Part shown: positions 1 to 9,997 of the stretch, piece by piece
Layout of the letters: each line of letters begins with the position of its first letter
Position numbering within the stretch: the stretch's first letter is position 1
Assembly: GCF_000210295.1 (NCBI RefSeq)
Contig: NC_026736.1
Location: 894,022 to 958,021, forward strand
DNA length: 64,000 nt
Direction of reading: 5' to 3'
From: Trypanosoma brucei gambiense DAL972
Taxonomy: Eukaryota > Euglenozoa > Kinetoplastea > Trypanosomatida > Trypanosomatidae
Program-made: the position numbers and the translations under genes
Notes under the pieces: model-generated
Told to the model about the DNA's origin: nothing
Database searches by the model: none
Seen by the model: only the letters and a program-made list of their open reading frames with translations

Positions 1-379
1 GAGGGTATGTGTATGGCATTGCGGAATTCAGGAACCGCTCAATATATACAATAAATGCGCATCCGTGATCATTAGGGGCTTTAACTTCTACGCAAAGTGC
101 CGTACTTTATACATGGGAACGCCTACCTCTACCGCGTGCGTGTTTTCCTCGGCTTTCCTCACGCCGAGCGCTTACTGGTGGCTGTTGTTCCATGTTCAAA
201 TCGTTTGCTTCGGTACATTTCCTCTTTTTTTTTTCGGTCCTTTTTGTGCCCCGCAAGTCACAGCCTTTACGAGCGTAGCAGCATAATTAGGGAGAGGGAG
301 GTAAGGGGAAAACGAAACACGGGGAGGAGGTTTGTGTAGAAGAAAAAGGAGGGGGTTGAGGGTGTAGTAACCGGACGAG
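1..379 (+). other. Intergenic stretch upstream of the first gene
   Basis: No supported gene. The left part is probably the 3' UTR of a gene outside the window. A pyrimidine run at about 219-246 followed by an AG at 256-257 is a plausible trans-splice acceptor for the gene starting at 380, giving a leader of roughly 120 nt. Confidence 0.5.
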
Positions 380-850
380 ATGTCGACATTCCAACGCCGG
401 AAGCGCGTGACCACAGCGCTTTCTGTCAATGTGCAGGATCGCCGTCACCACACGCGCACGCTGATGGAGACGCGCCAAAGGAAATCTGCGCTGTTAGCTC
501 TGGACTCAGAGGAGGTTGTGCATCGCCTTCGGGCCATGCGCCCCCCTGAGGGTCTCTTGGACAGCGAATTTCCGAAGGCCGATGTGGAGGATTTTCAAAG
601 TAGGGCTCGTAGTAGAGGGGGAGATAGCGCCTCGAATGAAGAGGGGAAAGAACTTCCACCGGTGCCGCCACCGCCCAGGACGTTCAAACAGTGGGCAGAT
701 AAGGGGTTCCCGACGACATCGTGGAGACCACTGCTCTCGGAGGAGTTGTATCACCCCCTTGAGGCACAGAAGATGATTTTAACTAACAAATACACGCCGT
801 CTCAGAAATTGAAGTCAAAAATGAAGGATAACGCAGAGCCAGACTCCTGA
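380..850 (+). CDS. Hypothetical protein, 156 aa
   Basis: I do not recognise this protein. It begins with a basic stretch (MSTFQRRKRV) and is hydrophilic throughout, with no signal peptide or membrane segment. A proline run near residues 94-98 (PPVPPPP) precedes the most conserved-looking part, which reads FKQWADKGFPTTSWRPLLSE and is rich in tryptophan and aromatic residues. The C-terminus is lysine-rich. The ATG at 380 is the first after the probable splice acceptor at 256-257. It lies on the same strand as all other genes and has codon use like theirs, which supports a real gene. The basic, partly disordered character would fit a small ribosome-associated or RNA-binding factor, but nothing proves that. 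Confidence 0.6.
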   Translation: MSTFQRRKRVTTALSVNVQDRRHHTRTLMETRQRKSALLALDSEEVVHRLRAMRPPEGLLDSEFPKADVEDFQSRARSRGGDSASNEEGKELPPVPPPPRTFKQWADKGFPTTSWRPLLSEELYHPLEAQKMILTNKYTPSQKLKSKMKDNAEPDS

Positions 851-1025
851 GTAAACGCACACAAGTGTGTGGAAAGATGTTTCTCTACCTCTGTATTCAT
901 CGATGCGCAGGTGGCGCTCGCTCTCCCGCCGGCATGTCTCCCAGTATGATGCCAATAGTTTGATGTTGGTTCTTCTTTCGTTAGGCTCGTGTGCGTGCAT
1001 TGCTCACAGTGTGTGCGGATGTGCA

Positions 1026-1056
<31 letters not shown>

Positions 1057-2030
1057 GTGGAGTAATTGAAGGAGGGGAAAAGGGATGCCGAATGTTTCCA
1101 TGTGTTTATTTGTCTCCGTTTTCTCACTTTGAGGTTTACTTCCGGTCTTTCTTCCTCAATACGTCGAGTCTTCCCATCTTTTCTTATCAGTTGTGTATTC
1201 GTTTGTTTTTGTTGAAGTGCCTTCCTTTTGTTTGCATGAGAAAAAATAATCTGGTGACTCAGGCATATATACTAGTATATATATGTGTGTGTGCGCATGT
1301 CAGTTGCTACTTCCCTGTTGCTTCTCTGCAACGTAACGGAGTTCGGGCGCATTTCTTTTTTTCTTTCTCTTTCTCTCTCTCTTTCTTTGCCTGCCTTTGC
1401 CTGCTATACCGCGTCATTCCCCTTCTTCGTATTTTGCACTACTAAACTTGGAATGTGCTCATCTTCTGCGAGCGAAATTTAGTTCCAACCAATGATGTGA
1501 AAATGTGTGTATTTGTACTTTCATTTTTGTTTTGTGACTTCACCGGTGGTTTCGGAAGCCTCTGCGTGCTTGCGCTTGCATGTATTAGTGTGTATCTGTC
1601 GGTGGCCCCACCCATTGCCGAAACCTTACAATGAAAAGGAGGCGGAACAAGCGTGTTTGTTATGTGCACACGGAAGGCTGAGGGGGTGGGGAATGACAGG
1701 TGTGTATTAGTCCTTGTCCATTAAAAGGTGCGCAGGATTTTTTGTGGTGTCAAATATTCGCATGGGGGGGGGGGGAGGAAAACATTTGCTATTAGTGCAT
1801 GTGAGGCTGCTGATGTGAGGCGTGTGCCCATAATATATTTTCTCTTCCCTTTTTTCTTCTGTACATTCGAATATAACACCTGGTTGTACTTGTCGTCGTG
1901 CCCAGTTGATGAGCGATTAGGTGTTTTCATATTGCAGAACAAGCAAAGAAGCACGTAACCGATATAGTACAATTTCAATTTATCGCTTGAGGGGACACAT
2001 ATACATATACATACAGTATCATCCCACTGA
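851..2030 (+). other. Intergenic region with GT microsatellite and G run
   Basis: No gene is supported over 1.2 kb. It contains a (GT)n tract at 1026-1059, several pyrimidine-rich runs (for example about 1355-1385 and 1838-1862), an 18-bp AT-rich palindrome centred on ACTAGT near 1273, and a run of 12 G at 1764-1775. The pyrimidine run near 1838-1862 is the best candidate for directing splicing of the EF-Ts mRNA. Apparent ORFs here are read from repeats. Confidence 0.5.
1026..1059. repeat. (GT)n dinucleotide repeat
   Basis: Nearly uninterrupted GT repeat, ending with one C interruption. It lies in the 3' flank of the 156-aa gene. Confidence 0.9.
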
Positions 2031-2855
2031 ATGTTGTTTCGTACGATTCGGCACTTTGACCTCCGCAGACCGACTCTTATGGAATTGGTGAGGGAGCTTC
2101 GTTTCCGCACGGAGGCACCAATCGCCGACTGCTGCGCAGCGCTAAAGGAGGCAAATGAGAACATGGATAGGGCACTGGAAGTGCTTCGTAACAAGGGGCT
2201 CGCGAAGGCTGTAAAAAAGGGATCGCGTGTAACTGAGCATGGCAGTGTCGTAGCATGCGTGGGGGAAACATTTGGTGCCGCCATTGTGACTGTGTGTAGC
2301 GAGACGGACTTCGCGGCTCGCAGTCTCCAATTTCAGCGCGTGTGTGGGACCGTAATGGAAACGCTTCGCACACAGATCATTTCCACGGAAGGAACGGCCC
2401 TCGATGACTGTGCTGCGGTTCATCGCCTTCTTACTGACGCTGCGGCGGAGCAGATTCAGGCAACCATTGCGGTGTTGGGTGAAAATGTCACTATCAAGTC
2501 GATCCAACCCTTGCGATTTGCTCCTCATGTTGCTGAGCACATTTCCATTGGTGCCTACACTCACGGGACGCTTTCTGTACAGAATGTCGGCCGTGTTGCT
2601 GGTGTTGTCGCAGTGAGCCGTACTGACCCTTCAGCTCGAGTACCCGAGGAGACACTAGTTGATGTGGCACGGCATTTTGTGGCATGCAGCGGAGCGGAGG
2701 GAAGCTACGCTCACCAAAACTTTTTTGGAACAGAGGAAACCGTTGGGCAGTGGTTGAAGCGACACGGCCTTCGCTTCAGCAGCAGTTTAGTGGTGGATTT
2801 TGGCAAAGAGCCCATTATTCATACGGCCCCTCAGCCGGTGGCAGGAACAAGGTAA
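2031..2855 (+). CDS. TSFM: Elongation factor Ts, mitochondrial
   Basis: EF-Ts is the guanine-nucleotide exchange factor of EF-Tu in organellar translation. The N-terminal UBA-like module is clear at about residues 14-65: LVRELRFRTEAPIADCCAAL followed by EANENMDRALEVLRNKGLAKA, which matches the family pattern of an LR-RTGA helix, a D/C pair and a W/VLR-KG-AKA helix. The EF-Ts core signature SETDFAAR follows at about residue 88, equivalent to the usual ETDFVAR. The length of 274 aa is normal for an EF-Ts with one short core. About 15 residues precede the UBA module (MLFRTIRHFDLRRPT); they are basic and hydrophobic, as in a short mitochondrial presequence. As the sole EF-Ts-like gene here it presumably serves mitochondrial EF-Tu. 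Family assignment is firm; location is inferred. Confidence 0.9.
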   Translation: MLFRTIRHFDLRRPTLMELVRELRFRTEAPIADCCAALKEANENMDRALEVLRNKGLAKAVKKGSRVTEHGSVVACVGETFGAAIVTVCSETDFAARSLQFQRVCGTVMETLRTQIISTEGTALDDCAAVHRLLTDAAAEQIQATIAVLGENVTIKSIQPLRFAPHVAEHISIGAYTHGTLSVQNVGRVAGVVAVSRTDPSARVPEETLVDVARHFVACSGAEGSYAHQNFFGTEETVGQWLKRHGLRFSSSLVVDFGKEPIIHTAPQPVAGTR

Positions 2856-2935
2856 CAACAAAATATATATCAGGAGTAGTCCATGCCCTATCTTTCTTGT
2901 ATTGGATGAAGAGAGAGGAAAAAAGGAGAACTGGT

Positions 2936-2957
2936 AGTTACAACTTTCGTTGTAACT
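2936..2957 (+). other. Perfect stem-loop in the EF-Ts 3' UTR
   Basis: AGTTACAAC, a four-base TTTC loop and GTTGTAACT form a perfect 9-bp stem, extendable past one mismatch by two G-C pairs. It lies about 80 nt after the EF-Ts stop codon, so it would be in the 3' UTR of that mRNA. Function unknown. Confidence 0.55.
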
Positions 2958-3642
2958 CCCGCACCTATCGTTAGCATCGTTGGGGGTCTTGCAGTACAGT
3001 CGAGTTCCTACATTACGGGAGAGATAAATTTACTGGTGATAAGGAAGGTAGTGAAGATGCCCTTCGCCCGCCTCCCACGCAGAGGTGGAGAGGGATTGGG
3101 TTCGGTTGGGTGGATGTTTCAAAAACTTACTCTTTGCGACACTTATCCTAAGTGTGATGTGAAGCACAAGAATTATCATGGTTGCCGAATCTCACGTGAA
3201 TATGGGTAAAGGCTTGACTATTCCTTTTGCATACTTTCCCCCCTCCCCCCCCGAAAAAAAGAAAACCTTTTCCATCCTTATTTGGGCGCGGTGGCGGCAG
3301 GAGGCCTCGTGTGGGTTTAGTGCTGCTCAAGAGCAGAGTTGCGTACACGGACCTTCCATTTGTTGTGTTTTCCTACTTGTCGCTCCATCGCTGGTGGTGG
3401 TGACGGTGTGGTTTACCCATCTTTTCTCCCCCGGAGTGTTGGCTGTGCAACCAGCGGTGGGGGTTAATTATCACTTCAACCAATGGGGAACAAAGGAAGA
3501 ATAAGAAAAAAAAGCACGAATATATATTTATATACGTATAAGGAAACGCACAAAGCAAAGCAATAATGCAAATTAGGAGACATGGGGCCCCTACCTTCCA
3601 AGTGCTTTAGTCTCCACCTAATGCTGTGAAAAGCTACGCTAA

Positions 3643-3702
3643 ACTCTTTTTCTTCTTTTTTTGTTTTTTTTCCCCTTATCTTTCCTTTTTGTATGATAAC
3701 AG
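3643..3702 (+). promoter_or_regulatory. Trans-splice acceptor for BBS7 mRNA
   Basis: A dense T/C run at about 3645-3691 is followed by the AG at 3701-3702. From there to 4042 there is no ATG in any frame, so a message spliced here would start translation at the ATG at 4042. This decides the BBS7 start. Confidence 0.55.
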
Positions 3703-4041
3703 TTGCGTGGGCCCGGAGAGGTTGAGTGGGAGGGCGTTCCTTGAAGGGGAAAAAGAGCTGACAAAGCAATACAAACAAAGGAGGGAAGAAGAGCCAAAAT
3801 AAGAGAAAAGAAGAGCGGCTCTACCCGAGGCGGAGTGACGCCGCTGTACACCACTGGATAAATAAGTAAGAGGTGTGGGGCAAAGGGTGGGGGACACTGC
3901 TGTTTTTTACCCGTTGTTCTTTTCGGGCACTCGTCTTTTAACACGTGCGGTGAACGAGCGCGATATTTGTAGCGGATTCGTAAGGGGCACACGCAAAAAG
4001 GTGTGGAGTTGGGTGGAGTGGAAGGGCAGAGTGAGCTGAGG

Positions 4042-6297
4042 ATGATTAGCCCCCATGATATTGAATTAGTTGGACGAGAAATTGCATCAGTGTCGTCAAC
4101 ATTCCCGAGATGTTTGGTCGTATATCCGTTGGGCAAGAAGAATAAGCAGCGATTAGGGATCGGTGAGAGGGATGGTGTTGTGTCCTCCTTTTCTGTGGGC
4201 AAAGGAAACGAGAGGTCGGTGGCTTTTAGTACGCCACCTCGGAGCCATCCAATAAGCTGCATGACGCTGTATGATGACCAAGTTTTCTTCGTGCATGGTA
4301 GTAAGTTGGTTGCGTACTCGAGAAAAGGTCGCGAGTTCTTTGCGTTTGATACAAATGTGACGGAGACGCCTCATACTATCTTTGTGTCCACCCCTTTTAT
4401 CATAATATGTGGAAGTTTCATGGTCACTGGATTTTGTGAAGCAACGGAGCTTGGCTTTTACATGGCCCCAGACCACATAAACGCTATGGTGGCGTTCATT
4501 GCACCCTCCGCACAGAAGCGATCTTCTGTTACTTTTAGTGACTATCGCTGTGTTATTGGATGTAGTGACCGTGTCGTTCGTATGCTGTGTGATAACAAAC
4601 TTTTATCGGAGCTAAGCTGTGAGGCCGCAATCTCAGCATTGTGCGTGAGTGAAACGCAGAATGCAGTATACTATGGCACTGAGGCGGGCTCACTGGGTTG
4701 TCTGGACTTTTGTAAGAGTAACGTAATACTAACACGGGTTTTCAGTTATATCCCTAGCGACGCACAGCCGTCCGTAACCGCATTGACGGTGCGTGACATC
4801 AACTCTGACTCGAAGGAAGAGGTGGTTGTTGGTAGGTTAGATGGCTCAGTGCAAGTCTTTTTCGTTGACAAGGGTGAGGAAAGCGACGAGCTGACACCGG
4901 TCTGCATTTGGTCAGGCTGCGTTGATGGTCGTGTGCTTACCATAGAGACTGGTTTCGTGACACATTCTCAGATGCTTGACGTGATTGTTCACTCTTTCAG
5001 TGGGAAAATCACTGCCTTCACAGTTAAGGAGGTGGAGCGTGTTCCGAAAGGAGAAACAGTACCTATGGAACTAATCGAGGACTCCGTTGACGAACAAATT
5101 GAGGCTATGGAGAGGGAGATTGAGAGGCTCAGACAAGAGCTAATGGATACTACGCAAGAGCTGGCGAGGTGCACGGGTTCAACTGTCGTCAATGCCCCTG
5201 TATTGGCTGTTTCCTCCACCTTCACTTCGAAGTGTACAATATCCCAACAGGCGGAATCTCCGGCGCTTTTGTTGACGATCGAGTCCGACACCCCGCTAGA
5301 CAATATCGTCCTGCATAGTGACGTCGAGTTGCACTTTCTTCAGTCGGTGGGGGTTACAATGGTTGAACAGGCAGTTGGACCCGAAAATAATCCATGCGGA
5401 GTAACCCGGGCTATTCTTCGACCGCTGCGGGAACACATGTACGGCTGCTCGGTCAGGTTTTGGGTGGAAGACGGACGGCTGGGTACCGTAAAACTCACTC
5501 TTTTGGCCGCCCCGGCACCCCGGACAGCGCAAGTAAAGACTGTTATGCTGAGACCACTGCCGCTCTTTTCGCGCGTCGGTTGTAGTGATGTTGCTGACGA
5601 CAATGATCATGATAGTGTGGAGGTTACGGACCCTTCGGCTGCTCAATCCGTGCTGGAGGTGGAGGGTGACTTCACCGCAAGGGACATGCATAGCTGGCTG
5701 CAGCGGATGCTCCCAGGGACACCCGAGTTATATCGGGCAAATCAGGCAACACTACACTACGAAAACGTCTTTTTTCACAGCATCATCAAAGTAGAGTATG
5801 GTGACAGGCGTGCGGCATTCTTTACTGGTTCATTGGTTGCGTTGTCCGCCATCAAATGCTTTTTGACGAGCTGCGGATTGGAGCGGTCCTTAGAGGTGAA
5901 GGTTGTCGTGTCCCTCCACGATAACGCATTGCAATGTGAGCTACAACATATAGCAACGCGTGTTGCTGCTTGTAATAAGGTTGTCAGTGATGTCCAGTTA
6001 ATTGAAGCCATTCGTGAGATGCAAGGCGACTGCGAAGGGTGCGACATGAGTTTTCTATTGGAGGAGCGCAATCGACTTCTCGCTGAGCCTGAGGTTGTTG
6101 AGAAGGATCGCTCACGGGCCTTGCAGAATAAGGAGTACTTGCAGCGTTTCCTCCTACGCCTGTATAACGGTGCATCAGACATAATGCCCCGCCCACCCAA
6201 AGCCACATCCGCTGTAGGAGAGGCGCTAGGGGCGGCCTGCAACTGCGGGGACGCCACTGCGCTATTGGCGGAGCTTCGGCGTATTTTTCGTTGTTAA
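4042..6297 (+). CDS. BBS7: Bardet-Biedl syndrome 7 protein (BBSome subunit)
   Basis: BBS7 is a core subunit of the BBSome, the coat-like complex that moves membrane proteins through cilia. The 751-aa product has the expected layout. An N-terminal beta-propeller (about 20-320) contains diagnostic family stretches such as VFFVHGSKLVAYSRKGREFF and FDTNVTE, then DINSDSKEEVVVGRLDGSVQ. A short coiled coil (about 345-380, with EAMEREIERLRQEL) and a C-terminal appendage-like region follow. Length is close to the animal protein (about 715 aa). The reading frame could extend 13 codons upstream only from a GTG; the first ATG after the splice acceptor is at 4042. BBS7 normally pairs with BBS2. It lies next to other flagellar genes in this window, though neighbours in trypanosome polycistrons are often unrelated. 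Confidence 0.88.
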   Translation: MISPHDIELVGREIASVSSTFPRCLVVYPLGKKNKQRLGIGERDGVVSSFSVGKGNERSVAFSTPPRSHPISCMTLYDDQVFFVHGSKLVAYSRKGREFFAFDTNVTETPHTIFVSTPFIIICGSFMVTGFCEATELGFYMAPDHINAMVAFIAPSAQKRSSVTFSDYRCVIGCSDRVVRMLCDNKLLSELSCEAAISALCVSETQNAVYYGTEAGSLGCLDFCKSNVILTRVFSYIPSDAQPSVTALTVRDINSDSKEEVVVGRLDGSVQVFFVDKGEESDELTPVCIWSGCVDGRVLTIETGFVTHSQMLDVIVHSFSGKITAFTVKEVERVPKGETVPMELIEDSVDEQIEAMEREIERLRQELMDTTQELARCTGSTVVNAPVLAVSSTFTSKCTISQQAESPALLLTIESDTPLDNIVLHSDVELHFLQSVGVTMVEQAVGPENNPCGVTRAILRPLREHMYGCSVRFWVEDGRLGTVKLTLLAAPAPRTAQVKTVMLRPLPLFSRVGCSDVADDNDHDSVEVTDPSAAQSVLEVEGDFTARDMHSWLQRMLPGTPELYRANQATLHYENVFFHSIIKVEYGDRRAAFFTGSLVALSAIKCFLTSCGLERSLEVKVVVSLHDNALQCELQHIATRVAACNKVVSDVQLIEAIREMQGDCEGCDMSFLLEERNRLLAEPEVVEKDRSRALQNKEYLQRFLLRLYNGASDIMPRPPKATSAVGEALGAACNCGDATALLAELRRIFRC

Positions 6298-6499
6298 GCT
6301 GGAGGTATGTGTGGCTGGCGTCATCGTGTGGCGTGTGTGCGTGTTGACCACGGACGTGCTCTGCACGATCCTTCTCCCTCCCTATGAAGAATGTCATGCC
6401 TCATATGGATTGTGTTTGTTATGGGGGATTTCTCTCATGTTTTTTTTACTACATCCCCTTGAATTCTTTCTCTTCCTCTCCTTGTTTTACCCCTGTTTG

Positions 6500-6530
<31 letters not shown>

Positions 6531-6535
6531 TATAC
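6500..6535. repeat. (TA)n microsatellite
   Basis: Alternating TA tract with one C interruption, between the BBS7 stop and the next gene. A pyrimidine-rich stretch precedes it, and the AG at 6552-6553 could be the splice acceptor for the gene at 6580. Confidence 0.85.
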
Positions 6536-6579
6536 GCATTGCCACTGCGCCAGCACTTTCTTTGTGTATCGAGGCGTTG

Positions 6580-8253
6580 ATGGAGCCTCTGTGGGACTCT
6601 GGAGGCGCGGCTGGCGGGCAAAGGCTTCCTTCATCGAGCCCAACACATGACCGTTCTGGAAAACAGGCACTTCCTTTTGTGCTTCGGGCCCCTGTACGGC
6701 AGGCGACTTTTCACTCATTAGAATTTGTTGAGGGTCTTGTTCAGCATGCTCGTGGTGTGGAACAGGAGCATAGCGCTTTCACACTGCCCCTTCAGCGGGA
6801 CTTTGGAGCCAGGCAAGTGCTTTCACGCATAATACAGGAGTCCCAGTGCGTGGAGGGCTGGCCGAAGCTTTTTCCAAAGTCAGATGACGAGTCGTGCCAT
6901 TTCTCCATGATGCCGTCTTCGTATGTGTTGCGCGCAGGACTCATGCGCGCACTCGGTTTTTCTGCTCCGGGGCACAATGACAACAGCGATAGCCGTGCAG
7001 TAACACTAGACAGAGTCATAGTTAGGCCCTCGAGGTTGGTGGACAAGCAAGGTGTTGAGATGCTATTTTACCGTGAGGCGGCGCAGGATCAGCTGAAACA
7101 TATTGCGCTGTGTGAGTGGTGCGAGGACCTGATTTTCTTCGCGCTTCACCGTGGATTTTCGCCCCTGCAGGTTCAGTGCTTGCTGCTGACGGCGATGCAT
7201 CTCATGAGGGCCATCGCGGAGGCGCCTTCCAATGCGATAGACGATGACTCAATTGTAGAGGAGCGGTGCACTCGCGTGCTGCAGGAGGCACTGATCGAGC
7301 AGTCGTGTTCGTTGCCACGCAAAGTTTATGATGTGCGCCGATCTGTAGAAGATGTCACGTATGAGGAGAAGGATGCAGAGTTCGTTGCCGCTATCGAAGC
7401 TAAACTTGCGAAGGAGAAGAATAAGAAACAGCAACAGTTACTGTTGGAGCAACTGGAGAATGCGCCAGTGGAGATTAAGTCGCGACGTGAGGTTGTAAAA
7501 AAGAAGGTAGTGTACGAAGTTATTGTTGGGCCGTACTTCACACCACAGGAGCTGGCACAGATACTGAACTTCTTCTGTACCACTGCAGTGCGTCACTGGA
7601 GGCTGTTTCATACCTTCCTTTTGGCCGCGCAGCCTTCTGAGACCTGTGACGTTAGCTTAGTTCACGACGATATTTTTCCTTTCTGCGTGCCTCCACTGCA
7701 GGAATTTCTGGAGGAGGGCATGCTAAACATGGAGGCCGAACGGCGAGCGGTTGTGGATGAATGTGAAACGCTACTCAGGAGTATCTTTGAAGAGGAGTTC
7801 ATGAAGCCCATACGTGAGCTCGAGCAATATCGAAATGAGGCTTTGAGGGTTTCAATTGAAAAGGAGCGGAAAGAGTTCGAGGATAACATGAAAAATGTGT
7901 TGGATACCTCAAATTACCGGAGGGTTTCTAGAGCATTTGAGCTGCGCTTGGAAAAGCGGCTCGAACGGAGCGAACTGGCGGCCCCCGAGGTGGCACCTCC
8001 GCCCGTAATGGAGCAGCCCGCTGCCGTTTCCTCGAGGCGCGAGAGCATGAGGAGGAAGTCTAGAGTGGCTCACCGTCCGCGCCTGGATTCCCTCGTGGGG
8101 AGCCCCGGCATGTCGACTACGGCGGCAGCGGCGGTGGCTGCAGAAGCTCAGGTTGATGTGGTCTTTTCTTTGGAGGATGTGGAAGCCCGCATGTCAACAC
8201 TGGAACACGCCGTGGCGGGAGTCTCCAAAGGGAGGTCAAGAAAGGGTCGTTAG
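6580..8253 (+). CDS. CLAMP-domain (C1a-32-like) putative flagellar protein
   Basis: A 557-aa protein. Two helical blocks resemble the halves of the CLAMP domain of flagellar central-pair C1a-32 and animal CCDC189/CFAP119. The first is at about 177-216 (LCEWCEDLIFFALHRGFSPL, then LLTAMHLMRAI). The second is at about 317-350 (YFTPQELAQILNFFCTTAVR followed by HWRLFHTFLL), the spot where the family has a tyr/phe-rich FRHYKLY-like motif. Between them is a charged lysine/glutamine-rich linker. A long coiled coil follows (about 385-470, with EAERRAVVDECETLLRSIFE) and then a disordered Ala/Ser/Arg tail. C1a-32 is part of the central-pair C1a projection controlling beat. The first ATG is at 6580; six codons before it are open only from a TTG. 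The family call is from pattern memory and is moderate. Confidence 0.55.
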   Translation: MEPLWDSGGAAGGQRLPSSSPTHDRSGKQALPFVLRAPVRQATFHSLEFVEGLVQHARGVEQEHSAFTLPLQRDFGARQVLSRIIQESQCVEGWPKLFPKSDDESCHFSMMPSSYVLRAGLMRALGFSAPGHNDNSDSRAVTLDRVIVRPSRLVDKQGVEMLFYREAAQDQLKHIALCEWCEDLIFFALHRGFSPLQVQCLLLTAMHLMRAIAEAPSNAIDDDSIVEERCTRVLQEALIEQSCSLPRKVYDVRRSVEDVTYEEKDAEFVAAIEAKLAKEKNKKQQQLLLEQLENAPVEIKSRREVVKKKVVYEVIVGPYFTPQELAQILNFFCTTAVRHWRLFHTFLLAAQPSETCDVSLVHDDIFPFCVPPLQEFLEEGMLNMEAERRAVVDECETLLRSIFEEEFMKPIRELEQYRNEALRVSIEKERKEFEDNMKNVLDTSNYRRVSRAFELRLEKRLERSELAAPEVAPPPVMEQPAAVSSRRESMRRKSRVAHRPRLDSLVGSPGMSTTAAAAVAAEAQVDVVFSLEDVEARMSTLEHAVAGVSKGRSRKGR

Positions 8254-9202
8254 GGGGTTATTTCTTTCTTTCCCTCTTTACCTCTTTTCGTCCTTTCTTT
8301 GCTTGATTTATTTTGGCAAGAGGAGTGACCCCGACATGTGTGTGCGTGTGGTCCTGCAATGGTGTGAGAGTCGGAAGTGCGGACGGGGTTGAAGCTTTCT
8401 GGCCTTCATAGTTTTGTGTTGCGCTGTGTTTAGTTTCCCTTTATCGTTCCCTTCAAACGGTTCGTTTTTTGTTTTAACTTGTCGCGCTCGCCACAGCGGC
8501 GCGTGGTTATGCGTTTCCGCGTGTATTTGTTTCTGTGTGCACGTTCTAGCAATGTAGATTATACCAACAGCGCATGCTTTGTTTGTTTAACCCCTCTCTG
8601 TTTGGATATTTTGTTCCCTTCCTGCGTTTTTCTTTCTCCGCTCATTGGTGTTTTTTTCTTTTTCGCGGGCAATGCTAACCGATATGTGTACCGCTTGCCT
8701 CGCCGTACTTGGGTCACTGGATGTCGGAGGTTGTCGCGTGGGACAGGGGAAGGGATAGAGGAAGTGGGGATGGGATGAACAGAGGTAGACGAAGGCACGA
8801 TAAATGGTGTGCGCGCATATCGAGGGTGAGGAACGGCTTCATAGAACTCACAAAATGGGAGGCTGATATCTCTCCGTATGCACACGCATGTCTGTATGTA
8901 TATGTATATATATATGTGTGTGTATGCGCGTGGAAGTGCTTGTGTTCTGTGTATTTCCCGGCCCCTTTTTCTTTTTCTTTCCCCCTCTTACATCCCCAGC
9001 TTCAGTTGGCGTGGATTTGTACATGCGGGTTAAGTAACTCCTTTTCTTGTCATTCGTTATTATTGCTCGCAATGTGACCACCGTGCAGTGCAGACATTGA
9101 GGCTTCTCTTATTTGTCTTACCTCTCGCACTTACGTGCCCACAAGGTGCCCACTTAGTTTCCTATTCGCTGACCCTTAGGGTGTTTCTGCTACAGGAGCC
9201 CC
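8254..9202 (+). other. Intergenic region with pyrimidine tracts
   Basis: No gene is supported. It contains several T/C-rich runs (about 8262-8300, 8655-8672 and 8962-8999), short TA and GT tracts near 8895-8925, and candidate acceptor AGs at 8998-8999, 9157-9158 and 9194-9195 for the gene at 9203. Confidence 0.5.
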
Positions 9203-9997
9203 ATGCTGACTTTACGCAAGCAAACACTGCCTGTTGCAACAGCAACACTTCTCTTGCAGCGTCGGGGCGTGGAGTACTGGGGTTCCTCTGTAACGGGGCG
9301 AACACAACCTTATGCACAGGGTGACTTGATCCCTCGTGTAGACAACATGCGTCATGTTGTAAGCAAATCATCCAGCGCTGCGGCAAATCTTACGGGCAGC
9401 AATTTGGGTGTTGCGTACGACAGTGACACTATCTTTTCTGTTGCCGGTTACAGTCGGGCGGAGAAGGAGCACTATCGGCCACTTCGTGGAATCGCGCGGT
9501 ATAAAATAGAACCCATGGCAGAGAGCGACACAGTGGCGGCCCAGGGTTTGTTAGAGCAGGCAGAAATGAGCAAAAGCATAAGCTTTGTTGTGTCATGGTG
9601 GGGCGGTGTGCTAAAGGATTTTCCTTCTTTGAAGAAAGTATGTGATGATACGTTCAAGGAAGAGTTCACCAGCTTCTATAAGAGCGCCCTGTCGGTGGCG
9701 CACGATGATGCCGCCGTGAAGGCTCTGGCGGTGCCGTTTGTGCGGCGCCAGATGCAGGAGCACTACATTAGCTTTCCTATGTTTTGGCGTATAGCAGAGA
9801 AGTTAGCGGATGCCATTGAAAAGGTTCCCCAAATGCAGAAACCCGCAAGGAGTGTCTCCCGCATAGCGGTGGAGCGCGTAACGAAAATTGCGCTAAACAC
9901 AATTGCAGATGAGCCGTGGGCTCTTGATGAGATGACAAGTCCACTGCTTTTTGATGTGTCAAGCTTCCGCGCCTGGCATGAGGCGGGAAACTGGTAG
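9203..9997 (+). CDS. Hypothetical protein, putative mitochondrial, 264 aa
   Basis: I do not recognise the family. The first 25 residues (MLTLRKQTLPVATATLLLQR followed by RGVEYW) are basic, hydroxylated and free of acidic residues, as in a mitochondrial presequence. There is no convincing membrane segment. The middle is helical, with SISFVVSWWGGVLKDFPSLK and FVRRQMQEHYISFPMFWRIA standing out as aromatic-rich conserved-looking helices. The C-terminus ends in FRAWHEAGNW. ATG 9203 is the first in frame; an AG at 9194-9195 would leave a very short leader, and alternative acceptors lie upstream. A soluble mitochondrial matrix or complex-associated protein is a reasonable inference, not more. Confidence 0.65.
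   Translation: MLTLRKQTLPVATATLLLQRRGVEYWGSSVTGRTQPYAQGDLIPRVDNMRHVVSKSSSAAANLTGSNLGVAYDSDTIFSVAGYSRAEKEHYRPLRGIARYKIEPMAESDTVAAQGLLEQAEMSKSISFVVSWWGGVLKDFPSLKKVCDDTFKEEFTSFYKSALSVAHDDAAVKALAVPFVRRQMQEHYISFPMFWRIAEKLADAIEKVPQMQKPARSVSRIAVERVTKIALNTIADEPWALDEMTSPLLFDVSSFRAWHEAGNW

Larger units (their letters stand above)
2856..4041 (+). other. Intergenic region between EF-Ts and BBS7 genes
   Basis: Holds the EF-Ts 3' UTR with its hairpin, some pyrimidine-rich runs, and the splice signal and long leader of the BBS7 mRNA. No other gene is supported. Confidence 0.5.

Noticed and set aside
1265..1282. AT-rich palindrome around ACTAGT
   Set aside because: Short palindrome inside a TA-rich patch; expected by chance in such composition and no sign of function.
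867..1445. 192-codon + strand ORF
   Set aside because: Reads through the (GT)n repeat giving VCVCVCV-type protein; composition is that of a non-coding spacer.
3639..4262. 207-codon minus-strand ORF
   Set aside because: Low-complexity translation antisense to the BBS7 leader; opposite to the direction of all real genes.
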